Under the pieces are notes generated by a model. The model saw only the letters and a program-made list of their open reading frames with translations, was not told where the DNA came from and did not search any database. A DNA stretch of 64,000 nucleotides from Luteolibacter yonseiensis (GTDB lineage: Bacteria; Verrucomicrobiota; Verrucomicrobiia; Verrucomicrobiales; Akkermansiaceae), in the NCBI RefSeq assembly GCF_016595465.1, contig NZ_JAENIK010000004.1, forward strand, positions 620,001 through 684,000, written 5' to 3'. This document shows positions 53,248 through 63,319 of the stretch, in pieces; the stretch's first letter is position 1; each line of letters begins with the position of its first letter. The translations under genes were made by a program, and so were the position numbers.

Positions 53248-55580
53248 GCCTCCCCACCACCTATCTGCTCAATGTCGCGCTGCATGCGGGGATCCTATCC
53301 GTTTTCGCCACACTGCTCCTCGCCTTCATCCGCTTGCCCGGACGGCGGTCCTTTGCCGCCATCTCCGGATTGCTGGTTGTCGGACTGCTGCCATGGATCA
53401 CCGCGCTGCGCCCCTCTCCCACACCCGATGTGTCACCAATTATCCCGGAAGCCCAAGTCGCACCGGCTCCGGCGGAACTGCCGCTCTGGACCATCGTCAC
53501 CGTGCCGGTCAGAAACGAGGCGGCGGCACCATCAGAACCATACTCCGAGTCCGGGGCGAAGTGGGAACTGCCTGATTTCCCAACAACCGTGATCACACTC
53601 TGGGCGACCGGTGTCGGCATCGGTCTCGGTCTGCTCGCGCTCGCCATGATGAGGGTGATGCTCTGGAAAAGATCCCTCAAGCCCCTTGATGACAGCACAT
53701 GGGACGTGCTCCGGCACATCGTCCCGTCCGGCACGGCACGGACCGATTTTATCATTTCCCCTGCCACCACCAGTCCCTGCGTCATCGGTTTCCTGCGACC
53801 CAGAATCGTGATCCCGCATTTTTTGTTAGATGCTCTTTCCTCCGAAAAATTACGTTGGGCCGTGCGCCATGAAACCGCGCACCGTCAGGCGGAGGACTCG
53901 CGCTGGATGATCCTCTTCGCCGTCATCCGTTGCCTGAATTGGTGGAATCCGTTGGTCCATCGTCTCGTCGCCGACTGGGCCGCCGTCCGCGAGCAACTGT
54001 GTGATCTCCACGCGGCTTCCTCCGCTGGCGACCGAGCGGACTATGGGGAGTTCCTCATCGCCATGGCGCGCCAAACCGACAAGCATCCCTCGCTCGCCGT
54101 TTCAATGGCCCGGCGTCTCCATGTCCGGCGGTTGAAACAGAGGATCGTGTGTTTGTTGGATTCAAAGGAGGAGGGTGTGACACCGGTTGGAAGAGGTTTC
54201 ATCGGCATCAGCCTGGCACTTTCCGTCTGTGCCGCGATGTCTGTCTCGGTTTTGAAAGTCGCAGCGGAAGGGATGCCTCCCGTTTCCCATGACACGCCCG
54301 CCGGCGAGACCGTACCCGAGAAAACCGAGGAGCCTACGGTGGAAAAAGCGCTCCAACAGGAGCCGGTTCCGGCACAGCCGGATGTCGATGAATCCGCACC
54401 ACCGCCGCCGCCGCCACCGCCGGCTCCCGCACGGGCTGGTGGGCAGGTGAAGATCTCCAGCAACTTCGTCTTCATCGATTCTAAAAGTCTGGAGATGGGC
54501 CTTGTTCGGGAAAATGTAACCGATGGCGGGCGGTTTTCGACCAGATCACTCTACAGCGAAGGTCAGATTCAATTGATTTTCCGAGGCCTAGAGCGGATGA
54601 AAGGATGCCACATCATGACATCACCCAGTGTGTGTGCGAAGTTCGGACAAGAATCGATGATTGAAATCATTCGCGAAATCGCGGAGCCGCCGGGCCGGGT
54701 CTCCAAACGAAATCCGGACTCCGGCGATCCTTACGTCGGCATCAAAATGCACAATTCGTCCGAGTTCAGCGAGGAAATCCCCGGTAATGAGGTAGTCCCC
54801 GCACAAGCCGGTCCCAGTATCGTGATGGAGATCAGTCAAACCGTGGACTATCATTACATCCCCGGGCGGTTTCAGCCCGTCGTCGAGTTCGTGCGTTCGA
54901 AAGCAACCCTTCCCAAAGGAATCAGTCCGACCGATATCAAAACGGTCAAACGGACGATCAAAGGCCGGTTGGCCAGTGGCTTTACGGTCTGTACCAATCT
55001 GGGTGAAGTCGAGCCCGGCAGGTCCCTGATCATCTTTACCAGAATGGATGCGATCGATGCCACTGGAAGGCGGCTGGACGGCTTGGAAAACCCTTCTCCA
55101 AACTATACCAACTGGGCCGGGTCGGCTGAACCTGGGGAACCGGCCCGGTATCCAAGCCTGCACCCGGATGAAATTCCCTCGGCGAAGGTGAAGGGCCGTG
55201 TGCGCATCAGCGGCACGCAAATCGATCTGCCACGCGATCCCACGCTTCCCGAGGATGCGAGGAACTTCAAAATGCTGCTTCCCTCCGATGATGAGGCGCT
55301 CAATGCGCTTGCCAGACATTACGGTCTTGAAAAACGCCGGCTCAAGCAGGTGGTGATACCCACGGCCCAAGCTCACATTCCGTGGCCGGAATTCCCTGGT
55401 ATCAACCTGTCGGTCCTCTTGTCGAAAAAGTTCCGGAAGATCACTCTTTCCAACGATTCCGAAGGAAACGGTTCGAGCGTCATGGGTATGACGTCCGGGC
55501 AAGCGGCTGCCATCGATGTGGCGAGCGGGGACCCGTCGATCGAAAGGCGGATCTTCATCACGGTGGAGATTGTGGAATGA
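53244..55580 (+). CDS. BlaR1-like M56 membrane metallopeptidase with secretin-like sensor region (copy 2)
   Basis: The 778-residue protein has N-terminal helices matching copy 1, the zinc motif HETAH at 209-213, CLNWWNPLVH after it, and a fourth helix at about 317-337. A Pro-rich spacer (residues 345-395, with a run of seven prolines) leads into an exported C-terminal region. There the segment MTSPSVCAKFGQESMIEII (near residue 457) resembles the conserved secretin pattern around s-x-P-x-V-x-t-x-x-G-x-x-A-x-I. LGEVEPG and VKGRVRISGT are shared with copy 1. No penicillin-binding motifs are seen. It probably cleaves the repressor on an envelope signal whose nature is unknown. Confidence 0.85.
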   Translation: MSLPTTYLLNVALHAGILSVFATLLLAFIRLPGRRSFAAISGLLVVGLLPWITALRPSPTPDVSPIIPEAQVAPAPAELPLWTIVTVPVRNEAAAPSEPYSESGAKWELPDFPTTVITLWATGVGIGLGLLALAMMRVMLWKRSLKPLDDSTWDVLRHIVPSGTARTDFIISPATTSPCVIGFLRPRIVIPHFLLDALSSEKLRWAVRHETAHRQAEDSRWMILFAVIRCLNWWNPLVHRLVADWAAVREQLCDLHAASSAGDRADYGEFLIAMARQTDKHPSLAVSMARRLHVRRLKQRIVCLLDSKEEGVTPVGRGFIGISLALSVCAAMSVSVLKVAAEGMPPVSHDTPAGETVPEKTEEPTVEKALQQEPVPAQPDVDESAPPPPPPPPAPARAGGQVKISSNFVFIDSKSLEMGLVRENVTDGGRFSTRSLYSEGQIQLIFRGLERMKGCHIMTSPSVCAKFGQESMIEIIREIAEPPGRVSKRNPDSGDPYVGIKMHNSSEFSEEIPGNEVVPAQAGPSIVMEISQTVDYHYIPGRFQPVVEFVRSKATLPKGISPTDIKTVKRTIKGRLASGFTVCTNLGEVEPGRSLIIFTRMDAIDATGRRLDGLENPSPNYTNWAGSAEPGEPARYPSLHPDEIPSAKVKGRVRISGTQIDLPRDPTLPEDARNFKMLLPSDDEALNALARHYGLEKRRLKQVVIPTAQAHIPWPEFPGINLSVLLSKKFRKITLSNDSEGNGSSVMGMTSGQAAAIDVASGDPSIERRIFITVEIVE

Positions 55581-55624
55581 ACCAGCGGAGGGTTGACTCC
55601 GTCTACCCGCATTGTCTGGTTTTT
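55581..55624 (+). terminator. Possible terminator of the second M56 cassette
   Basis: Immediately after the stop, CGGAG (55586-55590) pairs with CTCCG (55597-55601), and ACCAG (55581-55585) with CTGGT (55616-55620); a run of five T residues follows at 55620-55624. The structure has a long internal loop, so it is a weak candidate. The rest of the spacer to 55751 shows only a TTGACT hexamer near 55674 as a possible -35. Confidence 0.4.
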
Positions 55625-55751
55625 CGTCAGGTGGAAGTGCCGGACAGGTCGGACACCTTCCGATTCCTCCGGCTTGACTCTGGGTCCACCCCCTTCTGCA
55701 TGATTGATTCCGGCGAAAACTTCCCCATCTTCATCCCGTATGGAGCGCATC

Positions 55752-56756
55752 ATGAACTCATCATCGGCACCGGGATTCGGACGGCGGGCATTTTTAGGCG
55801 GAATCTTCGCCGCCACGGCGGGTGGCGTGGTGCTGGGGCAGGATGCGAAGCCGGCGCCGAAGCCGAAGGAACATGGCAACGCAATCGTCTATCAATTCAA
55901 GATCGGTGAGTTCGACGCGTGGTCGATCAGCGATGGCCACATGCTTTTCCGCGGACCGCTCGATCTCATGTGGCCGCGCGAGGACCAGCCACAGATGAAG
56001 GAGTGGCTGGAAAGCCACGGCGAGCGGATGGATGGCATCCCGCTTTACGTGAACATCCTGGTGGTCCGGATCGGCAAGGAAATCGCTTTGTTCGACGCCG
56101 GGTTCGGCGAGCGGGACAGCACCAACATCGGCTGGTTGCAGGATGGCTTGAAACAAGCGGGTATCGCACCCGAGCAGGTGACGGCCGGATTCCTCAGCCA
56201 CTCCCATGCGGACCACCTCGCCGGGTTTGTGGCGGGTGGGAAACCCGCCTTTCCGAACGCGGCCTTCTATTACCTGCCGGAGGAGTATGATTTCTGGCAC
56301 GCGAAGGAGCCGGATTTTTCCAAGACCAAACGCAACCGCGCCGAGCTGCCGGGCATGATCAGGGAGGTCTGCGGCCAGTTCGACATTCTCAAGGGCGTGT
56401 CACAACCGGCCAAGGCGGGCACCCAGTTCTTCAACGGCGCGGTGACCATCGAGGCGGCCCCCGGACACACGGCGGGCCATGCGATCTTCCGCATCAAGTC
56501 CGGGAACGAATCGCTGCTGCATCTCATGGACCTCTCGCACCACCATGGGTTCATGTTCCACAATCCCAACTGGTACATCGCCTTCGACCACGACCCGATG
56601 CAGTCGATCGACACGCGGAAGAAAGTATTCGCCCAAGCCGCGGCCGAACGGACGAGATGTTATGGATTCCACGTGCCGTGGCCGGGGATCGGCCATGTGC
56701 TGCCGGTGGGAGAAGGCTACCTCTGGCATGCGGAACGATGGAGCTGGGGAAGCTGA
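55752..56756 (+). CDS. Tat-exported metallo-beta-lactamase-fold hydrolase
   Basis: The ATG at 55752 gives 334 residues; ATGs at 55740 and 55704 are alternatives. The start MNSSSAPGFGRRAFLGGIFA has a twin-arginine-like motif (GRRAFLGG). The metal site HSHADH is at residues 150-155, followed by GHTAGH near 240 and MDLSHHHGF near 258. These are MBL-fold ligands, as in the GumP/AidA-like and quinolase-type hydrolases. The reaction is not predictable; lactone or ester hydrolysis is possible. It is convergent with the L,D-transpeptidase gene. Confidence 0.85.
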   Translation: MNSSSAPGFGRRAFLGGIFAATAGGVVLGQDAKPAPKPKEHGNAIVYQFKIGEFDAWSISDGHMLFRGPLDLMWPREDQPQMKEWLESHGERMDGIPLYVNILVVRIGKEIALFDAGFGERDSTNIGWLQDGLKQAGIAPEQVTAGFLSHSHADHLAGFVAGGKPAFPNAAFYYLPEEYDFWHAKEPDFSKTKRNRAELPGMIREVCGQFDILKGVSQPAKAGTQFFNGAVTIEAAPGHTAGHAIFRIKSGNESLLHLMDLSHHHGFMFHNPNWYIAFDHDPMQSIDTRKKVFAQAAAERTRCYGFHVPWPGIGHVLPVGEGYLWHAERWSWGS

Positions 56757-56817
56757 ATCAAACCACCATCCCGATCTCCCATGCATGCCGTGGTGGCGGC
56801 TCGCGCGGAGGACCACC

Positions 56818-57558
56818 TCATTCAAACCGGTATTTCCCATCAGCCGCCGTGACATCCGGCGGGATGTGGTTTTTCTCGAAGAGGTCATAACCTTCCTTGA
56901 GATTTTTCCAGAACTCCGCATGCGGGCTGGCCGCGGATGCCGCCATCGCTTCCTCCGTCATGCGGAAGGGGAAGATGTGCACCCGGAAAAACGGCAGCCC
57001 GCCTTGATGGGCGGCGGAACACAGGGTGTAGATCTCCTCGATCTTCTCATCCGTCATCGCGAGGCAGCCGATGGAAATGCTGTTGCCATGGATCATGATG
57101 GCGCTTCCCGTGCGGTCGAGGGCGGCATCATAGCTGTTGGGAAATCCGATGTTGAATGCGAGATGGTACTGGCTGTCCGGCTTCATCGCGGCGGGCGGGA
57201 CGAAATAAAATCCTTCCGGCACCTGGCCATCGCCCTCCGCAAGCTTCGGACCGAGGTCGCCGGAGGTCCCGGCGATGTGATAGCTGCGGAAGAGATCGTA
57301 TTTTTCCGTCGACCGATTCAGGACGAAGAGCTCGAGCACCCGCTCCCGCTTGAGCGCGCGGAGAAACACCGGAGCGCCGAATTCCAGACCGACGGCCGCA
57401 AGATCGCGCTTCAGTCCCGGACTCACATTGGCAGCGGCGGCGGCGGCTCGCCGGGGTCCGGCGGGAATGGTGTGGTCGATCACGGGAGTGGGTTGCTTTT
57501 CCTCGCACGAAGCCAGCGAAAGCAGGCCGGACAGTGTGAGGATGACGAATGGTTTCAT
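56818..57558 (-). CDS. YafK-like L,D-transpeptidase lipoprotein
   Basis: The ATG at 57558 gives 246 residues beginning MKPFVILTLSGLLSLASC, with a lipobox L-A-S-C ending at C18, so it is likely a lipoprotein. The YkuD catalytic motif is H157-G-N-S-I-S-I-G-C165, followed by LAMTD, as in YafK/YnhG-type enzymes. It forms or modifies 3-3 peptidoglycan crosslinks or protein-peptidoglycan links. The upstream frame extending to 57870 overlaps the divergent pxpBC gene and is rejected. Confidence 0.87.
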   Translation of the reverse strand: MKPFVILTLSGLLSLASCEEKQPTPVIDHTIPAGPRRAAAAAANVSPGLKRDLAAVGLEFGAPVFLRALKRERVLELFVLNRSTEKYDLFRSYHIAGTSGDLGPKLAEGDGQVPEGFYFVPPAAMKPDSQYHLAFNIGFPNSYDAALDRTGSAIMIHGNSISIGCLAMTDEKIEEIYTLCSAAHQGGLPFFRVHIFPFRMTEEAMAASAASPHAEFWKNLKEGYDLFEKNHIPPDVTAADGKYRFE

Positions 57559-57634
57559 GGAAGAAATGGACTCCTGCACCATCCTCCGGCTTCCCGGCAT
57601 TGGCAAGCCCACAGGACCGTGCAAGGCTGCGGAC

Positions 57635-59221
57635 ATGACGCTCAAGCCCCTCGGCGATGCCGCATGGTTGGTGGAATTTCCCGATCTGACGGGCGAGGCG
57701 GCGCTTGCGCGGGTGACGGGGTTGGCCGTGGCCTTGCGAGAGAACAAGATCGGAGGAGTAACGGACATCGTTCCATCGTTCGCATCCGTCGCGGTGCACT
57801 TCGACACGGTGGACGGGCTGGCGGTTCGTGAATGGATCCGTACGACGGAATTCACGGACAAGCTTTCCACGGGCGAGGAGAAATTGATCCCGGTCCGGTA
57901 CGGCGGTGAGGACGGGCGTGATCTGGCGGGTGTGGCGGCCGCTCTGGGTTTATCGTCGGACGAGGTGGTTTCGCTTCACAGCGGTGCGGATTACACGGTG
58001 GCGGCGGTGGGATTTTCCCCCGGATTTCCTTACCTGTCAGGCTTGCCCGGGCGGTTGCGGCTGCCACGGCTTGCGACGCCACGACAGAGCGTTCCCGCGG
58101 GATCGGTGGCCATCGCCGCGGGACAGGCAGGCATCTATCCATCCATCTCGCCCGGTGGCTGGCATTTGTTAGGCAGAACGGATGTGACGTTGTTTGACGT
58201 CCATTCGCCCCGTCCTTCATTTTTCCTGCCGGGGGACCGGGTGCGGTTTTGTCCGGTGGATCGGATCACTCCGGTGAAAGAGAGCACGCCGACGACGGGC
58301 CAAAGACGGATGGGGACGGTCGAGGTCATCCATCCCGGCGGACTGACAACCGTGCAGAATCCCGGCAGGCCGGGCCATGAATCGTCCGGCGTCAGTCCCG
58401 GCGGTGCCGTGGACCGCGAGTCGCTGCGCATGGCAAATCTCCTGGTGGGCAACGACGAGTCGGCGGCCTGTTTGGAATGCTGCGTGAGCGGACCGATTTT
58501 GAAATTTCACGAGGCAACGGCGGTCGCCCTGGTATCCGGCAACGGGCGGCCACGGCGCGTCGCTGCAGGAGAGACGGTGGATTTTTCCAAACCCGCCGGC
58601 GGCGTCCGCTCCTATCTCGCCATCGCCGGCGGGATATGCGTGCCTGAAATCCTGGGCAGTCCGGCGACCGATGTCAGGGCCGGATTCGGCGGAATGATGG
58701 GACGTCCGCTGCGTGCGGGGGATTTGTTGGAAATTGGAACACCGGGACGGATTCCCAGGTGCGGTGACTGGCATGTCGGGCGGGCCGCGGACAGGAAGGT
58801 GATCGAACTGGGATTTCTAACAGGAGTTCAGGAGGATTGGTTTTCCGCCGAGGCAAGACAGCGGTTCCGCTCGGAAATCTACCGGCTCACGCCGAGGTCG
58901 GACCGGATGGGCGCACGGTTGTCCGGTGCGGGGTTGGAGCTCTGCGAACCACGCGAGATGATTTCGCAGCCGGTGGCTTGCGGCTCGGTCCAGGTGCCGC
59001 CGGATGGACAGCCGATCGTCCTGTTGGCGGAGCGCCAGACCATCGGCGGGTACCCGCAGATCGGGCATGTGATCTCCGTGGATCTGCCGAAACTGGCGCG
59101 TGCGTGGCCTGGCACGGAAGTGAGATTCCGCGAAGTGACATGGGAGGAAGCCCGGCAGGCGCGCGAATTGGCGGAACAGGATTTCAAGTGGTTGCGGACT
59201 GGAATTGACCTGCTAGCATGA
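57635..59221 (+). CDS. pxpBC: 5-oxoprolinase subunits B and C fused (PxpB-PxpC/KipI-KipC type)
   Basis: The ATG at 57635 gives 528 residues. Residues 1-225 are PxpB/KipI: PLGDAAWLVEF, VPSFASVAVHFD and VGFSPGFPYLSGLPGRL, then PRQSVPAGSVAIAAGQAGIY with PGGWHLLGRT. The second half is PxpC/KipC: VIHPGGLTTVQNPGRPGHES, GGAVDRESLRMANLLVGN and IGHVISVDLPKLAR near the end. In many bacteria these are separate genes. Together with PxpA they hydrolyse 5-oxoproline to glutamate using ATP. The pxpA gene overlaps its stop by ATGA. Confidence 0.93.
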   Translation: MTLKPLGDAAWLVEFPDLTGEAALARVTGLAVALRENKIGGVTDIVPSFASVAVHFDTVDGLAVREWIRTTEFTDKLSTGEEKLIPVRYGGEDGRDLAGVAAALGLSSDEVVSLHSGADYTVAAVGFSPGFPYLSGLPGRLRLPRLATPRQSVPAGSVAIAAGQAGIYPSISPGGWHLLGRTDVTLFDVHSPRPSFFLPGDRVRFCPVDRITPVKESTPTTGQRRMGTVEVIHPGGLTTVQNPGRPGHESSGVSPGGAVDRESLRMANLLVGNDESAACLECCVSGPILKFHEATAVALVSGNGRPRRVAAGETVDFSKPAGGVRSYLAIAGGICVPEILGSPATDVRAGFGGMMGRPLRAGDLLEIGTPGRIPRCGDWHVGRAADRKVIELGFLTGVQEDWFSAEARQRFRSEIYRLTPRSDRMGARLSGAGLELCEPREMISQPVACGSVQVPPDGQPIVLLAERQTIGGYPQIGHVISVDLPKLARAWPGTEVRFREVTWEEARQARELAEQDFKWLRTGIDLLA

Positions 59222-59937
59222 CGGTCATGCGATGGATCGACTTGAATGCGGATCTTGGGGAAGGTGGTTCCGAGGATGAGGCGCTGATCGGCTTGGTCAG
59301 CTCCGCGAACATCGCCTGTGGCGGTCACGCGGGTGATGAGGAAACGATGCGGCGCTCGATCCGGTGGGCGAAGGAAGCGGGAGTCGCGATCGGTGCCCAC
59401 CCGGGTTACAAGGACCCCGAGCATTTCGGACGGAGGGCGATGGTCCTGCCATTGGAGAATATCACGGAACTGGTGGCGGAGCAGGTGGGGAAACTCGCCG
59501 CCCTCGCCGCCGAGGAGGGAGCCGAACTCCACCATGTGAAACCACACGGAGCGCTCTACCACCAGGCAGGCCGTGACGCGGCGCTGGCCGCGGCGGTGGT
59601 GGAGGGAATCCTCAAGGTGTCGCCGGGGTTGATCCTGTTCGCCCAGCCGGGAAGCGAGCTTGCGCAGGCCGCTGAGCGGGCAGGCGTGAAAATTTGTACC
59701 GAAGGATTCGCCGACCGCCGTTACCGCGACGACGGCACGCTGATGCCCCGTGGCGAACCGGGTGCGGTGATCAAGGAGGTGAACGAAGCGGTGGAGCAGG
59801 CGATGGCGCTTGTTTCCGAAGGACGCATGCAGACGCTCTGTATCCATGGCGATGGTACGACGGCTGCGGGGATTCTGAGCGAGCTCCGCAGGACGTTGGA
59901 GGCCGCGGGGGTTACCGTGCGACCTGCTGTCAGGTAA
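59218..59937 (+). CDS. pxpA: 5-oxoprolinase subunit A (LamB/YcsF family)
   Basis: This 239-residue protein starts by ATGA overlap with pxpBC. IDLNADLGEGGSEDEALIGL, NIACGGHAGDEETMRRSIRW, GAHPGYKDPEHFGRRAM and HVKPHGALYHQAGRD are the PxpA/LamB_YcsF hallmarks. It works with PxpB and PxpC to cleave 5-oxo-L-proline with ATP in the cytoplasm. The family name LamB here refers to Aspergillus lactam utilisation, not the maltoporin. Operon order B-C-A with fused B and C is complete for the enzyme. Confidence 0.96.
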   Translation: MTVMRWIDLNADLGEGGSEDEALIGLVSSANIACGGHAGDEETMRRSIRWAKEAGVAIGAHPGYKDPEHFGRRAMVLPLENITELVAEQVGKLAALAAEEGAELHHVKPHGALYHQAGRDAALAAAVVEGILKVSPGLILFAQPGSELAQAAERAGVKICTEGFADRRYRDDGTLMPRGEPGAVIKEVNEAVEQAMALVSEGRMQTLCIHGDGTTAAGILSELRRTLEAAGVTVRPAVR

Positions 59938-59943
59938 AAGCCG

Positions 59944-60741
<798 letters not shown>

Positions 60742-60878
60742 GACTTGAACGATGCATGAAGTGGGCCGGATCGCACGGCTTTTTTCAGGGAAACGATTTT
60801 GTCCGATCGCCTTGGATGCCCCGCATGTCTGGCGTGGTTCATGAAGAAGGACGGACGGTTTGAAAAACCGGCTTCAAA

Positions 60879-61307
60879 TCAACTGGTTGTCTTTTTCACC
60901 AACGATCCCGTGATGTCTTCCTTATCCAAAAAGATGGGAATCGAGTATTCGTTCCGAACGCGCTCGACGGATTCTTGAAGTGTCCCGTTTCGCTCCGCCT
61001 CCCGGGCATCTTCCGGTGATTTGAATATCAATTCGACATTCGGTGCCCGGAATCGGGGAGAGAGGACGAAATCGGGTCGTCCGGGGGAAGATTCACCGAA
61101 GATCCCACTCACGATGGCGGACATTTTCCGACGCTCTTTCCGTTCGTTGGCGCTCACAATTCTGGAAACCACCAGCTGAAGTAAAAGCAGCATCCCCGGA
61201 ATTCCCAATGTGGGATGCCCTTGAACCGCCAAATAGAGCAGCACAACCGATAGAATCGCTGAAAGCGCCTCAATCAAAGGCTTGATCCGTCTGACATCGA
61301 GTCTCAT
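60879..61307 (-). CDS. Small membrane protein of unknown function
   Basis: The ATG at 61307 gives 142 residues. Two hydrophobic segments, IEALSAILSVVLLYLAVQG and IPGMLLLLQLVVSRIVS, are followed by a basic stretch ERKERRK and a soluble, likely cytoplasmic C-terminal half containing LSPRFRAPNVELIFKSPEDA (20 residues visible). No family was recognised. It lies between the ABC ATPase and the divergent secretion ATPase, with 137 bp and 245 bp of non-coding DNA on each side. Confidence 0.5.
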   Translation of the reverse strand: MRLDVRRIKPLIEALSAILSVVLLYLAVQGHPTLGIPGMLLLLQLVVSRIVSANERKERRKMSAIVSGIFGESSPGRPDFVLSPRFRAPNVELIFKSPEDAREAERNGTLQESVERVRNEYSIPIFLDKEDITGSLVKKTTS

Positions 61308-61342
61308 TTACACGCATCATATCCATAATCGTCTTGCTATCA

Positions 61343-61359
61343 ATGCTTTTTGAAAGCAT
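61343..61359. other. Perfect 7-bp hairpin upstream of the secretion ATPase gene
   Basis: ATGCTTT (61343-61349) and AAAGCAT (61353-61359) are separated by TTG in the 245-bp divergent region 61308-61552. It could be a protein-binding palindrome or a terminator-like RNA hairpin; there is no T-tract on either strand. Nothing else was recognised in this spacer. Confidence 0.4.
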
Positions 61360-61552
61360 CGATCAAAAAGAACTTCAGCCCGCGACGGGGCGCTCGAATC
61401 CACTCAAAGGAAGGATTCCGTCACCTCAACTGAAACGCGGGAAGTTCGATCTCCAACATTCGACCGGGTGCGAACGCGCTTGAGCATTTTCACCATTTTA
61501 AAGAGACAAGATTGCGCCCCGGTGGCATTTAAGCGACAAGAAGTCGCCGCCC

Positions 61553-63268
61553 ATGACCCAGCTTTTGATCGAACCTGCCCGCCGCACCGGATGCGACGAC
61601 ATCCCCGCGCTTACCGAAGTACTGCGCACCGCCTCCCAACGGCAACGCTCGCCCATTGATGATGTGCTGGATGCGAACGTGGTGGATGAGGAAAAGTACA
61701 TGCGCGAGCTGGCTTTCGATCTCGGCATCGAGTGGTTGGACAGCATCCCGAATCCGGAAGTACCACTCCCACTGCGTGAGGCTTGCGGGCCCCGGCTGGC
61801 ACTGCGGCACAGGCTTCTGCCGGTGGAAATTTCCGGCGAAGAAGGTCACAAGCGGCTGAAGGTCTGCACGTTCGACCCTTTCAATCTCGTCGCCCGCCAA
61901 GCGGCGGCCCAAGAGCTTGCACTGCCCATCGACTGGTGCATGGCGTCCCGCAAACGGCTCTACGAAGCGCTCCGCCGCTTGTACGGTGTGGGTGCCGACA
62001 CTTTCGAGCAGATCCTGGAAGGCCGGGATTTCGACTACGACCAGATCGAAAACGGCGAGGATGAGGCCAACGTCATCGACAATGACGACGACGAGGAAGC
62101 CTCGGTTGTGAAGTTCGTGAACCAGATCCTCCGTGAGGCTCTGGACCAGCGGGCGACGGATATCCACGTCGAGCCGCTTGCGACGAATCTCCGCATCCGT
62201 TACCGGATCGACGGTCGTTTGATCGAGGTCGCCGTGCCGGAAAACATCAAGGCGTTGCAAAGCTCGGTCATCGCCCGTTTGAAAATCATGGCCCGCCTCG
62301 ACATCGCCGAGCGCCGGGTGCCGCAGGACGGACGGATCAACCTCCAGTTCGAGGGCGCGACCATCGACGTCCGCGTCGCCACCGTGCCGACCGTCGAGGG
62401 CGAGAGCGTCTCCCTGCGTCTCCTCAACCAGGAAAAATTCAACATCGCCAAGCTCGGCATGGAATCGTTCGTCCTGAAAAAGATCGAATCCATCCTACAC
62501 CTGCCGAACGGCATCATCCTGATCACCGGTCCGACCGGATCGGGTAAATCGACCTCGCTGTATTCCTTCCTCACCGAAGTGAACCACCCGGAGCGGCGGA
62601 TCGTCACCGTGGAAGACCCGGTGGAAAACAAGCTCACCGGCGTCATGCAGATCGCCGTGAAGAACGAGATCGGCCTGACCTTCGCCACCGCGCTGCGTTC
62701 CATCCTGCGGGCGGACCCGAACATCGTGATGATCGGGGAAATCCGGGACCTCGAGACCGCGGAGATCGCCATCCGCGCCTCGCTCACCGGTCACTTGGTT
62801 TTCTCCACGCTGCACACGAACGACGCGATGGGCGGCATCAGCCGTCTGGTGGACATGGGGGTGGAACCCTTCCTCGTCTCCGCCGCGGTGCGTGCGTTCC
62901 TCGCCCAGCGTCTCGTTAGAAAACTCTGCCCTGCGTGCAAGGTTCCGCGCGAGGTGAGCGAGCAGGACCGCCGCGATCTCGGCATCCCGCTGCACATCAC
63001 CGGACAACCTTACTCGCCGAAAGGTTGCGACCGCTGCCGGAATACCGGATTCGCCGGACGACTCGCCATTTACGAAGTCATCCTTCTGACTCCGCCGATG
63101 CAGGAGCTGGTCGCCCATCGCGCCCAGGCAGTCGAACTCCGAGCCCAGGCGGTGCGTGATGGCTACGTCCCCATGCGCGAATACGGCTGGCACAAGGTGA
63201 TGAAGGGTGAGACGACCATCGAGGAGGTCATTTCCGTCACCTCCTCCGACATCGGCGGCGCGGAATAA
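61553..63268 (+). CDS. Type II secretion/type IV pilus assembly ATPase (GspE/PilB-like)
   Basis: The 571-residue protein has an N-terminal GspE_N-like domain (to about 150), an acidic Asp/Glu linker near 165-185, then the ATPase core. Walker A is GPTGSGKS (326-333), the Asp box VTVEDPVE follows near 350, Walker B is IVMIGEIRDLETAEIA, and the His box STLHTNDA. A zinc-ribbon is formed by C459-x2-C462 and C492-x2-C495 (in CPAC and CDRC), typical of GspE/PilB. It powers pseudopilus or pilus extension at the inner membrane. The PilC/GspF-like gene follows at 63320. Confidence 0.94.
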   Translation: MTQLLIEPARRTGCDDIPALTEVLRTASQRQRSPIDDVLDANVVDEEKYMRELAFDLGIEWLDSIPNPEVPLPLREACGPRLALRHRLLPVEISGEEGHKRLKVCTFDPFNLVARQAAAQELALPIDWCMASRKRLYEALRRLYGVGADTFEQILEGRDFDYDQIENGEDEANVIDNDDDEEASVVKFVNQILREALDQRATDIHVEPLATNLRIRYRIDGRLIEVAVPENIKALQSSVIARLKIMARLDIAERRVPQDGRINLQFEGATIDVRVATVPTVEGESVSLRLLNQEKFNIAKLGMESFVLKKIESILHLPNGIILITGPTGSGKSTSLYSFLTEVNHPERRIVTVEDPVENKLTGVMQIAVKNEIGLTFATALRSILRADPNIVMIGEIRDLETAEIAIRASLTGHLVFSTLHTNDAMGGISRLVDMGVEPFLVSAAVRAFLAQRLVRKLCPACKVPREVSEQDRRDLGIPLHITGQPYSPKGCDRCRNTGFAGRLAIYEVILLTPPMQELVAHRAQAVELRAQAVRDGYVPMREYGWHKVMKGETTIEEVISVTSSDIGGAE

Positions 63269-63319
63269 AAACCGATCATCGGAACCACGGCTCACTGATC
63301 CCCCGGCACTTTCCCAACC

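Noticed and set aside
55752..56756. Beta-lactamase related to the neighbouring BlaI cassette
   Set aside because: It has the metallo-beta-lactamase fold, but this superfamily is mostly other hydrolases; the Tat-like leader and sequence do not indicate beta-lactam hydrolysis, and no operator site precedes it.
57559..57870. A 104-residue N-terminal extension of the L,D-transpeptidase
   Set aside because: It would bury the lipoprotein signal peptide and overlaps the divergent pxpBC gene.
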